From NCBI GenBank assembly GCA_002420145.1, contig DIHL01000091.1:1-34469 (forward strand): a DNA stretch of 34,469 bases, read 5' to 3'. This document shows positions 1-8,805 of this stretch, piece by piece. This DNA comes from Bacteroidetes bacterium UBA5697. GTDB lineage: Bacteria; Bacteroidota; Bacteroidia; B-17B0; Aurantibacillaceae. The translations under genes and the position numbers were made by a program. Numbering within the stretch: position 1 is the first letter of the stretch; each line of letters begins with the position of its first letter. The notes under the pieces are model-generated. The model was given only the letters and a program-made list of their open reading frames with translations, was not told where the DNA came from and made no database searches.

Positions 1-2
1 TT

Positions 3-164
3 TTAGAACACATAAACGACCTAAAAGAAAAAACCTTACCCATATCTTATCCAGAAATAAAACGAATCGGAATCAACAATTCGTTTTATTCTGTTGCTGG
101 TACACAAGATTACTTGCGGAAATTAGCAGGAATAGAATTGAAACTAAAATATTTTGAACTTTAG
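3..164 (+). CDS. C-terminal end of a transketolase-like protein (partial)
   Basis: An open frame enters from the left edge and ends with TAG at 162-164, giving about 53 C-terminal residues. The stretch reading SVAGTQDYLRKLAGIE resembles the end of the transketolase C-terminal domain, where a short 'f..(S/A)GT...L....G' segment closes the fold. No catalytic residues lie in the visible part, so family assignment rests on this short motif and on context: the next intact plus-strand gene is another ThDP enzyme and an epimerase remnant lies between, a set seen in loci for modified surface sugars. Its stop overlaps, on the opposite strand, the stop of the YfhO-like remnant at 161-163. Identity is tentative; an unrelated protein end is possible. 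Confidence 0.45.
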   Translation, partial: LEHINDLKEKTLPISYPEIKRIGINNSFYSVAGTQDYLRKLAGIELKLKYFEL

Positions 165-481
165 GATTGTAATTTATTTTTTCTATCAATATATATTTTA
201 AATGCTAATAAAAGCATTAGAATAATAAGACCACATAAAGTTATACTTAGCCCTAATTTCTTTAAACGAGGTTCAAAAGTTAATTCAACTTTATTATTTC
301 CTTTATTAATCAATAAACCGGTTAATCCAGCGTTTATGCTATATAATTTCGCATCGGCATCATTTACTTTAACATTCCAATCTTCATCAAATGGCATTGG
401 AAAAAAATAACACTTTAGTTTCATTCACATTAATTAAACCTGTAATATTGTTTTCTGAGAATAATTTAAAAATAGATATCA
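161..481 (-). pseudogene. Frameshifted 3' remnant of a YfhO-family gene
   Basis: On the minus strand, 424 down to 161 encodes a segment closely matching the last ~80 residues of the intact YfhO-family protein at 2377-4806: shared strings include KVND, INAGLTGL, KGNNKVELTF and PRLK, followed by a terminal membrane helix and basic tail. The homology continues upstream in another frame: 425-481 reads LFSENNITGLINVNE, matching KFSENNIIGSINVNE in the intact gene. The frame changes in the T-rich run near 405-415, where the remnant has one base more than the intact copy, so this is a broken gene. No membrane-spanning N-terminal part exists here. An 87-residue product could be made from the ATG at 424 but would be only the tail of the family. 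Divergence from the intact copy shows the event is not recent. Confidence 0.8.
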
Positions 482-642
482 TGCAGTCTAAAACTGCTAA
501 ATATCCATCCTATTATGTTCCTTCAATTAAAAGGGCAACTGGTGAATTAAACTTAGCTGTGTACACTAGTATAAAAGAATCAATTGATAGAACGATACAA
601 TTTTATTCCGACAAAAGTTTCAATCCAAATCATAAATTATGA
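481..642 (+). pseudogene. C-terminal remnant of an NAD-dependent sugar epimerase/dehydratase
   Basis: The plus-strand frame ending with TGA at 640-642 encodes YYVPSIKRATGELNL followed by IKESIDRTIQFY. This matches the usual closing segment of extended SDR sugar-nucleotide epimerases ('YVPS..rA..eLgl....l.eaI.rTi.wy'). Only about 53 residues remain; the Rossmann fold, GxxGxxG and YxxxK are absent. The frame is open back to 391, but 391-480 is antisense to the YfhO remnant and does not look like epimerase, so the true homology starts near 481. Its stop overlaps the start of the ThDP enzyme gene by four bases (ATGA), which is the junction expected if an intact epimerase once preceded that gene in an operon. 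It is probably non-functional. Confidence 0.65.
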
Positions 643-2369
643 AAGCATCTGATTATATAGCAAAATTTCTAGAAGCAAAAAAAATAGATTTTGTTTTTGA
701 ATTATCTGGAGGTATGATAACTAATTTATTAGACTCCCTTCATCTTCAAACAAAAATTAAAATTGTAACCATGCATCATGAGCAAGGTGCTTCTTTTGCG
801 GCTGACGCATACGGAAGAGTTACAGGTAAACCAGGAGTAGCATTTGCTACTAGCGGACCTGGTGCTACCAATTTAATTACTGGCATCGGTAGTTGTTATT
901 TTGATTCAGTTCCTGGGATTTTTATTACTGGTCAAGTAAATCGTCATGAATTAAAAGGAAATAGAAACATTCGTCAATTGGGATTTCAAGAAACAGACAT
1001 TATATCTGTAGCAACACCTTTAACTAAAAAATGTTATCAAGTAAAAGAAGCATCGGAGATACCAGGCATTTTTATGGAAGCATTTAAAATAGCCACCGAA
1101 GGAAGACCAGGCCCTGTGTTAATTGACATCCCTATGGACGTGCAACGAGGAAATATCGATTCTGATCCAGTTACTGATGCACTAAAAAATGAGCATACGC
1201 AAGAAGCATTTGGCTGGAAAAAAGAATTAAATCAATTATCGTCATTACTGCATAGCTGCAAAAAACCAATGTTATTAGTTGGGCGTGGAGTAAGATCTGC
1301 TTTTGCTATCGAAGAATTAAATTCGTTTTTACAATTAACCAAAATACCAGTAGTAACGACGCTTTTAGCAGTTGATGCGATTCCTTTTAATCATCCTCAA
1401 AGAACTGGTTTTATTGGAAGCTATGGAAATCGCTGGGCAAACATTAGTTTTGGAGAATGCGATTTACTAATAGTTGTTGGTAGTCGTTTAGATATTAGAC
1501 AAACAGGAGCTGATAGTAAGTTTTTTGAGAATAGAGACATTTTCCACATTGATTGTGAAGAAGGAGAAATCAATAATCGTGTAAAAGGATGTGTGCCAAT
1601 TGTTGCTGACTTAAAAGATTTCTTCAAAGCGTTCAATCAACAATTTAAAACAGAAAATTATTCTGTTAAGCAAGAATGGTTTTCATACATCGACGACTTA
1701 AGAAATCAATGGCCTGATAGTAAAGAATTAGATACAAAGGGAATAAATCCTAATATTTTCATCCACACACTTTCAAAAAACTCTACTAAAGCAAAAGCAT
1801 TTTTAGCTGATGTTGGTTCTCATCAAATGTGGACAGCACAATCTTTAGAAACAAATAAAGATCAGGTGTTTTTAACCTCAGCAGGAATGGGAGCTATGGG
1901 TTTTGCTTTACCTGCTGCCATTGGCGCATGTTTAGCTTTGAATAATGAGCCAGTTATACCAGTGATTGGAGATGGCTGTATGCAATTAAATATTCAGGAA
2001 TTACAAACGATTGTTAGAAATAAATTACCAATAAAAATCATCGTTTTAAATAATCAGAATTTAGGAATGATTCGTCAGTTTCAAGATTCTTATTTTGAAG
2101 GGCGCTACCAATCAACTTGGTGGGGATACTCTGCACCTGATTTTGAAAAAATAGCAATTGCTTATGGCATAAATGCTAAAACAATTTCAACAACTGAGGA
2201 AACAGAAGCTGCTATAAAATGGATGTGGAATGAAGAAAACAACAATCAACCTGTATTATTACAAGTCATGATTGATCCTCATACAAACAGTTATCCTAAG
2301 ATAGCTTTTGGGAAACCAATTACAGAAATGGAGCCGTTTTCGAAACCAATAGAAATGGAAGGAACTTAA
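639..2369 (+). CDS. ThDP-dependent enzyme of the acetolactate synthase family
   Basis: This 576-residue protein has the full three-domain layout of acetolactate synthase-like enzymes. The N-terminal PYR domain carries the catalytic glutamate E48 in HHEQGASFAADAYGR, followed by SGPGATNLITG; a central domain follows; the C-terminal PP domain has the ThDP/Mg site GDGCMQLNIQEL through LNNQNLGM. It is close in length to IlvB, but no small regulatory subunit (ilvN) or other branched-chain gene is visible. Neighbours (transketolase-like end, epimerase remnant, membrane glycosyltransferase-like proteins) suggest carbon-unit transfer onto a sugar nucleotide, as in YerE-type enzymes of branched-sugar synthesis; that role is inference. 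The ATG overlaps the upstream remnant's stop by four bases, so the gene may rely on translation or transcription entering through the scar. Confidence 0.85.
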   Translation: MKASDYIAKFLEAKKIDFVFELSGGMITNLLDSLHLQTKIKIVTMHHEQGASFAADAYGRVTGKPGVAFATSGPGATNLITGIGSCYFDSVPGIFITGQVNRHELKGNRNIRQLGFQETDIISVATPLTKKCYQVKEASEIPGIFMEAFKIATEGRPGPVLIDIPMDVQRGNIDSDPVTDALKNEHTQEAFGWKKELNQLSSLLHSCKKPMLLVGRGVRSAFAIEELNSFLQLTKIPVVTTLLAVDAIPFNHPQRTGFIGSYGNRWANISFGECDLLIVVGSRLDIRQTGADSKFFENRDIFHIDCEEGEINNRVKGCVPIVADLKDFFKAFNQQFKTENYSVKQEWFSYIDDLRNQWPDSKELDTKGINPNIFIHTLSKNSTKAKAFLADVGSHQMWTAQSLETNKDQVFLTSAGMGAMGFALPAAIGACLALNNEPVIPVIGDGCMQLNIQELQTIVRNKLPIKIIVLNNQNLGMIRQFQDSYFEGRYQSTWWGYSAPDFEKIAIAYGINAKTISTTEETEAAIKWMWNEENNNQPVLLQVMIDPHTNSYPKIAFGKPITEMEPFSKPIEMEGT

Positions 2370-2390
2370 TAAAAAATTAAGCTTTTTCTT
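2365..2390 (+). terminator. Possible weak terminator between convergent genes
   Basis: CTTAAT (2365-2370) and ATTAAG (2376-2381) form a six-pair stem with an A5 loop, followed by a T-rich stretch on the plus strand. It spans the stop codons of both convergent genes, which are only seven bases apart. The stem is short and A+T-rich, so termination would be inefficient. Confidence 0.35.
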
Positions 2391-4806
2391 TTCTACTTCT
2401 CATAAACGTAAAACCTAACAAGCCAATAAACACAAGAATAGCTGCTATTGAAATTGCGGCTCCTTTTGCTTTTAATCGTGGTACAAATGTTAGCTCTACT
2501 TTATTATTTCCTTTAGCGATTGGCAAACCAGTTAAACCAGCATTAATTCTGTATAATTTAGCCTCCACATCATTCACTTTTACATGCCAGCCTTCATCAA
2601 ATGGGATTGAGAAAAATAAAGCTTTAGATTCATTTACATTAATTGAACCTATGATATTATTTTCTGAGAATTTAGAAATAACAAAATTATCTTTCTTCAA
2701 ATCATTAACGTAAGCCATGTAATTATCAAAAGTAATTGGCGCGGCTGTATCAGCTACGTTAAACGCTTTCAAATTAGCGAAAGTAGATTTGTCTTCGTTA
2801 CCAATTACACAAGCTCTTAACAAACAAAAATCTTTTTGTGTAGGTGATAATTTTTTAAATTCATCTTCGCCAATAGCTTTATCATAAGTAAATCCAAATG
2901 GTAACACAAATTTGTTTTTATAAACGGTTACATCACCAAACTTAGCGATAGAATCAAAGCCCATATTTTTAACAGCACCATCTGTTCGTTTTGACAACCA
3001 GTATTTACCACTTGCAATTGAAAATAAAATTGGTCTATCTCCTAACCCTTTTGCCCAACGTGTAGAATTCTCATCTTTCACATCTATCACATTTAAATCT
3101 CCCAAAAACTTGATATAGTTTTTTTGATTAAATGAATAATATGAAGGAGTTCCATAAAAATTCTGAACCTTCGCATCATTGATACTAGAGTGAATTGCTA
3201 AACCTGAACTATAATCCTTATTGATTCTAAAAAATCCTTTATCCGTATTTTTTAAAAACGCTACAGATTCAACGGTATAATCATTATACCCTACTTTATC
3301 CTTTAGCATTGAACTTGTTACAACATCTCTCTTATTAACTGTTATTCCTGAAAAATAAACAACCTCAATAAAACAAAATACAATCAAAACAATTTTAGAA
3401 ATTGCCTTTGTATTTGCTTTAGCACCACTTAATCCAAACAATAAAGCTCCATAAACAAAAATTAATAATGTTACAAATGAACGTAAGCTTGTATTAACTG
3501 CTGGCTTAAATTGAGTAGCTGGAGTGTATAAGAAAATTAACAGCACTAATATGGTTATACCTAATACAACTTTATTGATGGTATTTTTTTGTTCGATATA
3601 ACTTACCGCTCTAGCAGAAAACATGACCATAAAAGCCACAATTACTAGAGATAGCGTTCTGTAGTAATCTCCTGAGAATGCCCAAAATGCATAACGGAAA
3701 TAAGGGAAAATGATTGGTAAACAAAATAAGACAGTTATGGCTCCATAAAACATTTTTTGACGTTTAGAAAGCGAACTATAAAACTGAGGAAATGCCACTA
3801 AGCAAAATATACCGCAATAAAATAGAGGAGCCTCTAAATAATTTTGCCATCCTTTAAAGTTGCTACCAGTTCCAAGCATGTCACTTCCGAAGGCTCTAAA
3901 AGTTGTTGTAAAACGCAACACATCATCTGCAAAACCAAATAATGATTGTTGCTGTAGTTTAGCAAAAAAGCTTGATTCTCCTCCTACACGTGGACTTTCT
4001 AAGTACTGTAATACATCTGGTAATAATTGATACGCAGTCATTGCAACTCCAATAGCAGCTAAACCAACTGTTTTTGACACAAAAATAAAAAAGGCCTTAT
4101 TGTCTTTTTCGTGCGTATCAAAATATCTTGCTGTTATATAAACTGATAAAACAATGGTGTATGGGAATAATAAAAATGGTTGTAAAAACCCTAAGCACAT
4201 AATTCCAAAAACGAACCAAAAATATTTCCCATGGTTTAACCAACGCTCAAAACCGTACAAAATTAAGGCTACATATAATGCTTCTACTGAGAAGATGGCC
4301 CAACATCCTCCTAAAATTACAAATCCAGAAAAAGCATAAAGAATAGCAAATACTAAAGCTGAGAAATTAGAAAGTTTTACTTCTTTTAAAAATTTGTAAA
4401 ACACTAAGCCCATTAAACTAATCTTTAATATTTCCATAAACACTAAGCCGTATGGAATTTGAGACTTATCGAAATAGGTTAAAAAATCAGAGAAAAAATC
4501 TCCTAACCAAATAGGAAATACATTTTGTCCCATTCCCTGAGAAAAACTCCAACCCGGAACACTTTCTGTTTTTAGATAATCTGAAATATTAGTTAACCAA
4601 GGGAAATAGATATTGATAGAATCGCTACCAATATCTCTAAATAAATAAACCTTTTTAAGAGATATAAAATCACTAAACACGATGTAACATGAAAGAAGTA
4701 TTAGACCTATTAAATAATAAAATTCTTTCCCTTTAATAAAAGAATCATAAAAATTAGATCCTGAAGAGTTTGATGTTTCTGACTTAATGTTATTTTGTTT
4801 TGACAT
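2377..4806 (-). CDS. YfhO-family multi-spanning membrane protein
   Basis: This 809-residue integral membrane protein has roughly a dozen hydrophobic helices across residues ~30-480, a large soluble extracytoplasmic region (~490-770) and one last helix (~780-803) with a basic tail (RSRKEKA). The C-terminal segment with GWHVKVNDVEAKLY, INAGLTGLPI and KGNNKVELTF is characteristic of YfhO (PF09586). YfhO proteins have GT-C-like topology; in Bacillus, YfhO works with CsbB to glycosylate lipoteichoic acid. A role in adding sugars to a surface polymer or lipid-linked glycan is likely here, but substrate and activity are unknown. The first loop contains DIGSDSINIYFPW, where GT-C enzymes usually hold acidic residues. 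The gene converges on the ThDP enzyme. A diverged copy of its 3' end lies at 161-481. Confidence 0.85.
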   Translation of the reverse strand: MSKQNNIKSETSNSSGSNFYDSFIKGKEFYYLIGLILLSCYIVFSDFISLKKVYLFRDIGSDSINIYFPWLTNISDYLKTESVPGWSFSQGMGQNVFPIWLGDFFSDFLTYFDKSQIPYGLVFMEILKISLMGLVFYKFLKEVKLSNFSALVFAILYAFSGFVILGGCWAIFSVEALYVALILYGFERWLNHGKYFWFVFGIMCLGFLQPFLLFPYTIVLSVYITARYFDTHEKDNKAFFIFVSKTVGLAAIGVAMTAYQLLPDVLQYLESPRVGGESSFFAKLQQQSLFGFADDVLRFTTTFRAFGSDMLGTGSNFKGWQNYLEAPLFYCGIFCLVAFPQFYSSLSKRQKMFYGAITVLFCLPIIFPYFRYAFWAFSGDYYRTLSLVIVAFMVMFSARAVSYIEQKNTINKVVLGITILVLLIFLYTPATQFKPAVNTSLRSFVTLLIFVYGALLFGLSGAKANTKAISKIVLIVFCFIEVVYFSGITVNKRDVVTSSMLKDKVGYNDYTVESVAFLKNTDKGFFRINKDYSSGLAIHSSINDAKVQNFYGTPSYYSFNQKNYIKFLGDLNVIDVKDENSTRWAKGLGDRPILFSIASGKYWLSKRTDGAVKNMGFDSIAKFGDVTVYKNKFVLPFGFTYDKAIGEDEFKKLSPTQKDFCLLRACVIGNEDKSTFANLKAFNVADTAAPITFDNYMAYVNDLKKDNFVISKFSENNIIGSINVNESKALFFSIPFDEGWHVKVNDVEAKLYRINAGLTGLPIAKGNNKVELTFVPRLKAKGAAISIAAILVFIGLLGFTFMRSRKEKA

Positions 4807-4861
4807 ATGAAATGATATCTATGCTTAATTTTAGTGTACTAATATAAAAATTCTATATCAA

Positions 4862-6742
4862 TTATTTAATATCGGGAGCTTGATATTCAACCCCATTACC
4901 ATCAATTTGATAGATTTTAAATGAATTTACTTTGAGACTAATCCTTTGTTTTTCAATATTCCAGAAAAAACAGGCTATTTTACTCGATTTACGAGGTAAA
5001 TTTCCAGTAATAACACTACATTTTATATGATTTCTGCCATTTAAATTATAACCACTCCATTGCAGCGGATACCTTTTAAAATAAACAGCTTGCTCGGTAG
5101 AATCATTTACTTGAAGAACAAACCATGCATTTAACGGAACTGGCATTTCATGAACATCAAAATCAATTTCGGCAATTAAAGGCTTGGTATTATTTAATAA
5201 AGTATCATTACATCCATAAATACCAATGAATTCATTATTATCATTTTTGAATCTTAAATCTTTGACTTGATAAACTAAAGTTCTATTAATTTTTTCTTTT
5301 CTCTTTAGCAAAACAAATCCCCAATCAGGCTCTGTATCAATCACGTCATAATAAGATTTATAATATTTCTCTTCCAGCTTTGTAGCTATGTAATAATCAC
5401 AATTCATTTGCATAACCTCTGTTGGGTCCGCAGAATACAATTCACCTTGATGACGATAATTCATGAACCCATAAAACAATTCTCTTACTATATGCCCACC
5501 TATAGTAATACGTTCGGTTGATTTTGCTTGTTCATTTATGAGAGTAGAATAAAAATGTTCAGGAATAGTTTCATATACATTTAATGAATGTTTTCTAAAA
5601 TTTAAATGAAAGGCAAAATGAACTACAAAAACGGCAGAGCCAGCGTAAAGAATAATCTTATTGTATTTTAATGGCAATAAATCCAATGTAAACACAAAAC
5701 ATAAAACAAAAAACAAATAATAAAACAATCCCGTTCTATCTTCAGGATAATTAACTCCCATAATCTTATGCATTAGATAAAAGCCTATACATAAAACACT
5801 AAGAGTAAATGCAAATAATAACGAGAAGTTCGGTTTTTTAAATTGTGTAGTTATTTTCAGCAAACTACTTTTATTTAGATAAATAACAAGAATCATAGTT
5901 AAACCAAACAATGACACTAAAAAATATTTTAATACAGGGGTGGAATAACCCACTAATAACTGAATTAAAGAAACAAACGTAACTTTCCAATAACTATCTC
6001 CTGCTCCGTAATATAAGGCTCCGTTTTCTTGCAAATAAAAAGAGAATGAAAGCCAATAATAAATGCCTCCAAAATGAATTAACCACATTAATATATGTAA
6101 TGGCTTAAATAAAATTTTATTAAATAATTGAATTAAAACCACTATACCATTTAGTAATAAAACGATAATTATTAAAATCAAATTTGCACTAATGGCTAAT
6201 TGAAAAAACAACAAACTAAAAATAAATTTCTTTTGATTTGTAAAGTCATTTATGTACTCTAACATTAACGCTATGCCCATCAATAATAGTCCCATTGATA
6301 ATCCATAACCTCTGCAAGCACTATAAAAAGACAACCAATGAAATGACAATAATAAACTACAAGTTAAAAAGACTTTAGAAGGTAAATTTTGTAAATGATT
6401 TGATATTCGAAAAGTAGCTAGAATTAATAATAGTAATCCCAATAGATTTGGCAAACGCAAAGAAAAAGGAGATGAACCGAATACTTGAAAACAAACATTA
6501 CCTAAAAAGCTATTCAACACATGATTATTTGCATCTACCTGTGAGTGAAATGGCAAATAATTACCAGACTGAATATACATGAAAAATGTCCCAGCCTCAT
6601 CATGACTAAAAGGTACTAAATAGCTTCTACATGCAACTATGATAAAAACAAATATTGCTACAGTCCAAAAAAAGGAAGTGAAAAAAGTTGTTTTATTATC
6701 AATAATAGGCTTCATAGTTTTATGTACCAAAGATATTTTCAT
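4862..6742 (-). CDS. Putative GT-C-type membrane glycosyltransferase
   Basis: This 626-residue protein has about 10-12 predicted membrane helices in its first ~380 residues and a soluble, beta-rich C-terminal part (~390-626). After helix 1 the first loop contains SHDEAGTF (D48, E49), followed by a conserved-looking RLPNLLG stretch. An acidic pair in the first extracytoplasmic loop is typical of GT-C enzymes such as ArnT/PMT-like proteins, which use polyprenyl-phosphate sugars. Overall similarity is at topology and motif level only, so donor and acceptor cannot be named. It lies 55 bases upstream of the YfhO gene on the same strand, making co-transcription and a shared glycan pathway plausible. 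A terminator upstream separates it from secG. Confidence 0.6.
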   Translation of the reverse strand: MKISLVHKTMKPIIDNKTTFFTSFFWTVAIFVFIIVACRSYLVPFSHDEAGTFFMYIQSGNYLPFHSQVDANNHVLNSFLGNVCFQVFGSSPFSLRLPNLLGLLLLILATFRISNHLQNLPSKVFLTCSLLLSFHWLSFYSACRGYGLSMGLLLMGIALMLEYINDFTNQKKFIFSLLFFQLAISANLILIIIVLLLNGIVVLIQLFNKILFKPLHILMWLIHFGGIYYWLSFSFYLQENGALYYGAGDSYWKVTFVSLIQLLVGYSTPVLKYFLVSLFGLTMILVIYLNKSSLLKITTQFKKPNFSLLFAFTLSVLCIGFYLMHKIMGVNYPEDRTGLFYYLFFVLCFVFTLDLLPLKYNKIILYAGSAVFVVHFAFHLNFRKHSLNVYETIPEHFYSTLINEQAKSTERITIGGHIVRELFYGFMNYRHQGELYSADPTEVMQMNCDYYIATKLEEKYYKSYYDVIDTEPDWGFVLLKRKEKINRTLVYQVKDLRFKNDNNEFIGIYGCNDTLLNNTKPLIAEIDFDVHEMPVPLNAWFVLQVNDSTEQAVYFKRYPLQWSGYNLNGRNHIKCSVITGNLPRKSSKIACFFWNIEKQRISLKVNSFKIYQIDGNGVEYQAPDIK

Positions 6743-6779
6743 ATATCAAATCAATATATGATATCAATAAATATAGCAT

Positions 6780-6812
6780 AAAAAAAGCAGAACAATTTTG
6801 TTCTGCTTTTTC
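6780..6812 (-). terminator. Rho-independent terminator of the secG operon
   Basis: A perfect inverted repeat (AAAAGCAGAACAA / TTGTTCTGCTTTT) lies directly after secG. On the minus strand it is followed by a run of T. It separates the lptE-secG unit from the membrane glycosyltransferase gene. Confidence 0.85.
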
Positions 6813-6828
6813 ATAATATATAATAGTA

Positions 6829-7185
6829 TTAAGGTGCTGGCGAAGGAGTTGGAGCTGCAACTGGTTGCGCTGGCTGAGCTGCTGGTTGTGCAGCTGGCAT
6901 TACTGCTCCACCTGCTTTAGCTTTAGTAATAGAACCTTCTGTTTCATCAGAACTTTCTGTTAATCCTGCTTTTTTAGGTGTAGATAATAAACTAAACACT
7001 AATAATAAAATAGCTAATGTCCAAGTTGCTTTTTCAATAAAATCGGTACCACGACGTGCACCCATAATTTGATTAGCCGCTGAGAAGTTACTAGAGATAC
7101 CTCCACCTTTTGAATTTTGAACTAATACTACTAAGATTAGTAATACACATACTACGATGATGGCGATGGTTAAAATTGCTTGCAT
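6829..7185 (-). CDS. secG: SecG subunit of the protein translocase
   Basis: This 118-residue protein has two membrane helices (residues ~3-22 and ~50-68) separated by the SecG signature region VLVQNSKGGGISSNF...GARRGTDF. SecG associates with SecYE and assists preprotein export by SecA. The two-helix core is complete at about 70 residues; beyond it lies a cytoplasm- or periplasm-facing tail very rich in Ala, Pro and Gln (PAAQPAAQPAQPVAAP), a variable extension whose role is unknown. The gene is last in a minus-strand unit with lptE and a TPR-like protein, three bases after the preceding stop, and is closed by a strong terminator. Confidence 0.93.
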   Translation of the reverse strand: MQAILTIAIIVVCVLLILVVLVQNSKGGGISSNFSAANQIMGARRGTDFIEKATWTLAILLLVFSLLSTPKKAGLTESSDETEGSITKAKAGGAVMPAAQPAAQPAQPVAAPTPSPAP

Positions 7186-7188
7186 AAT

Positions 7189-8226
7189 TTATTTGTTAGT
7201 TTTCAGTTTTTCTATAAGGGATGCAAAGTAAACACTTTTTTGTGGAAATTTCAAACTTAATATTTCATATGCACGAATTGCCTTTGAAATATTTCCTTGT
7301 AAAGCGTAAATTTTGGCTAAAGTTTCGGTTACTAAATGTTCATTTTCCAATAAACTCTGCTTGGCATCAGTAGCTGGAGAGAAAAATTTATTAGTTCCCA
7401 GCTTAATTCTACCTGGGTCAGATTCAATGATTTTATCAATTAATTGCTTTTTTTCATCAAAAACAGATGGCTTTTTGTCAATTTTTAAGGTTTTTTGCTC
7501 TTTTTCCGCACTTTTACTTATTTCTGAAGTTTCAATCTTAGTTTCAGTTTGAAAGGTATGAGCCTCTTTTTGAATTGTTTTTAACCAATCTGTAAAAGAA
7601 CTTGGCTCAACTTTCTCCTCTTTTGCTAATTCAGGAGTTTTAATAATATCTGTTTGAACATAAGATTGAATGATGCCTTTGCTTATTTCTTTCTCGATAT
7701 CCTTATTTAATTTGTCTACGTCAAACTCCTGAACAGGCACTTCTGTGTCATTTTCAATCTGTTTAACAATATCTATCTCCTGAGTAGTTGTTTCTTCCTG
7801 CTTAATAGATTTTTCTGGGGTAACTGTTGGATTTGATACAGTATTGATGTAAATAACCTTTATATCATTATTTGTTACTGTAACAGGTCCTGATTGTTGC
7901 TTTGGAGTAACTTCTGGTTCAACGACTTCTTCAGCCTTAACATCCACTTTAACAACTGGTACTTCTTCAACCGTATTTGAAATTGAAACAATTTCTTGTT
8001 GATGAATTAATTCATACAATACAGCTCGGCTATTAGCAACAATAGCCGTTTTACGTAATTGTTTGGAATAATTTATTGACTGTAGTTTATGTAAGCCTTT
8101 TGTATATAATAAATGTGCCGTTTCAAAAAATGGATACTCACTAATCAATACTTCCAAATCAGATAGATGCAATTGCTCTATCTTAGAAGGATGTTTAACG
8201 ATATCTATAAATTGTTGCTGTTGCAT
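7189..8226 (-). CDS. TPR-ended protein with acidic low-complexity middle, lptE-secG operon
   Basis: The protein is 345 residues if started at the ATG at 8226. That ATG shares its A with the TAA stop of lptE (TAATG), which supports this start over an upstream TTG. The N-terminal ~85 residues form a helical domain (IVKHPSKIEQLHLSDLEVLI, then YPFFETAHLLY). Residues ~85-265 are rich in Glu, Val, Thr and Lys and look disordered. The last ~60 residues contain a TPR-like helical pair (ETLAKIYALQGNISKAIRAYEI). There is no signal peptide or membrane helix, so it is probably cytoplasmic. Placement between lptE and secG suggests envelope-related work, but no function can be assigned. Confidence 0.75.
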   Translation of the reverse strand: MQQQQFIDIVKHPSKIEQLHLSDLEVLISEYPFFETAHLLYTKGLHKLQSINYSKQLRKTAIVANSRAVLYELIHQQEIVSISNTVEEVPVVKVDVKAEEVVEPEVTPKQQSGPVTVTNNDIKVIYINTVSNPTVTPEKSIKQEETTTQEIDIVKQIENDTEVPVQEFDVDKLNKDIEKEISKGIIQSYVQTDIIKTPELAKEEKVEPSSFTDWLKTIQKEAHTFQTETKIETSEISKSAEKEQKTLKIDKKPSVFDEKKQLIDKIIESDPGRIKLGTNKFFSPATDAKQSLLENEHLVTETLAKIYALQGNISKAIRAYEILSLKFPQKSVYFASLIEKLKTNK

Positions 8227-8735
8227 TACCAATTATTAAAGGCTTTATTAAAAATATCTTCAGTTAATTGTCTATTAATTTCAGTTAACAAAACGTCTTC
8301 TTGAGCTGAAATAGCTTCAGAAGCCTTAAAATCAGCAAATCTTGTGAAATTTTGTTCGAAGCTTTTAGTCTCATCGAATTTATTAATATACTTAACGCTA
8401 ACCGTAATTGTTAATCGATTATTGGCAGCCAAATCGTTACTTTGAATGGCAACTGGAGCAATATTATAATCAATAATGGAACCTTCAAACTTTAAATCTC
8501 CATTTTGTTTCATTAAGGATAAATTAGTTTGGGTGGACACCACATCTCTTAACTTTTCTGTAAATTTTTGGCTAATAGAAGGACTTCCAAGGGTTGTATT
8601 ATTAGTAAAAAAAGCAACGGACACCGTCTTAGCTTCAACAGGAATAGTGGCTCCGCTTAAAGAATATCTAGGTTTACAGCTATTTAAAGTAAAAAGTGTA
8701 GTAAATAGAATAAATATGTAGACTAGTTTTTTCAA
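8226..8735 (-). CDS. lptE: LptE-family outer-membrane lipoprotein for LPS insertion
   Basis: This 169-residue protein begins with a lipoprotein signal peptide ending in the lipobox LNSC (acylated Cys near residue 20). The body carries the LptE-like pattern VAFFTNNTTLGSPSISQKFTEKLRD and ends near FNKAFNNW. LptE plugs the LptD barrel and helps assemble lipopolysaccharide at the outer membrane. Length and the neighbouring secG fit the Bacteroidota LptE family. The downstream start overlaps its stop by one base, indicating translational coupling. No other lpt gene is in the window. Confidence 0.88.
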   Translation of the reverse strand: MKKLVYIFILFTTLFTLNSCKPRYSLSGATIPVEAKTVSVAFFTNNTTLGSPSISQKFTEKLRDVVSTQTNLSLMKQNGDLKFEGSIIDYNIAPVAIQSNDLAANNRLTITVSVKYINKFDETKSFEQNFTRFADFKASEAISAQEDVLLTEINRQLTEDIFNKAFNNW

Positions 8736-8763
8736 TTTAATAGTGCGAATTTAGCAAAAATTT

Positions 8764-8790
8764 CCTCCCCATGTCCTCTCCAGAGGGGAC
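8764..8790. repeat. Short G+C-rich palindrome between lptE and the M16 gene
   Basis: The sequence CCTCT-CC-AGAGG at 8775-8786 sits in a C/G-rich patch unlike the A+T-rich surroundings. It follows the M16 gene and precedes lptE on the minus strand. It resembles scattered intergenic palindromes of this phylum; there is no adjacent T-run, so a terminator role is doubtful. Confidence 0.35.
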
Positions 8791-8805
8791 TAAGTTTTAA
8801 TCAGA

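Noticed and set aside
391..480. Plus-strand open frame upstream of the epimerase remnant
   Set aside because: It is antisense to the YfhO-like remnant, whose homology to the intact gene explains the sequence; the encoded residues do not resemble an epimerase.
1421..1636. Minus-strand open frame inside the ThDP enzyme gene
   Set aside because: It is a shadow of the strongly conserved plus-strand coding sequence.
7313..7552. Plus-strand open frame inside the lptE-secG operon protein
   Set aside because: It is a shadow of a conserved minus-strand gene with good start and stop overlap.
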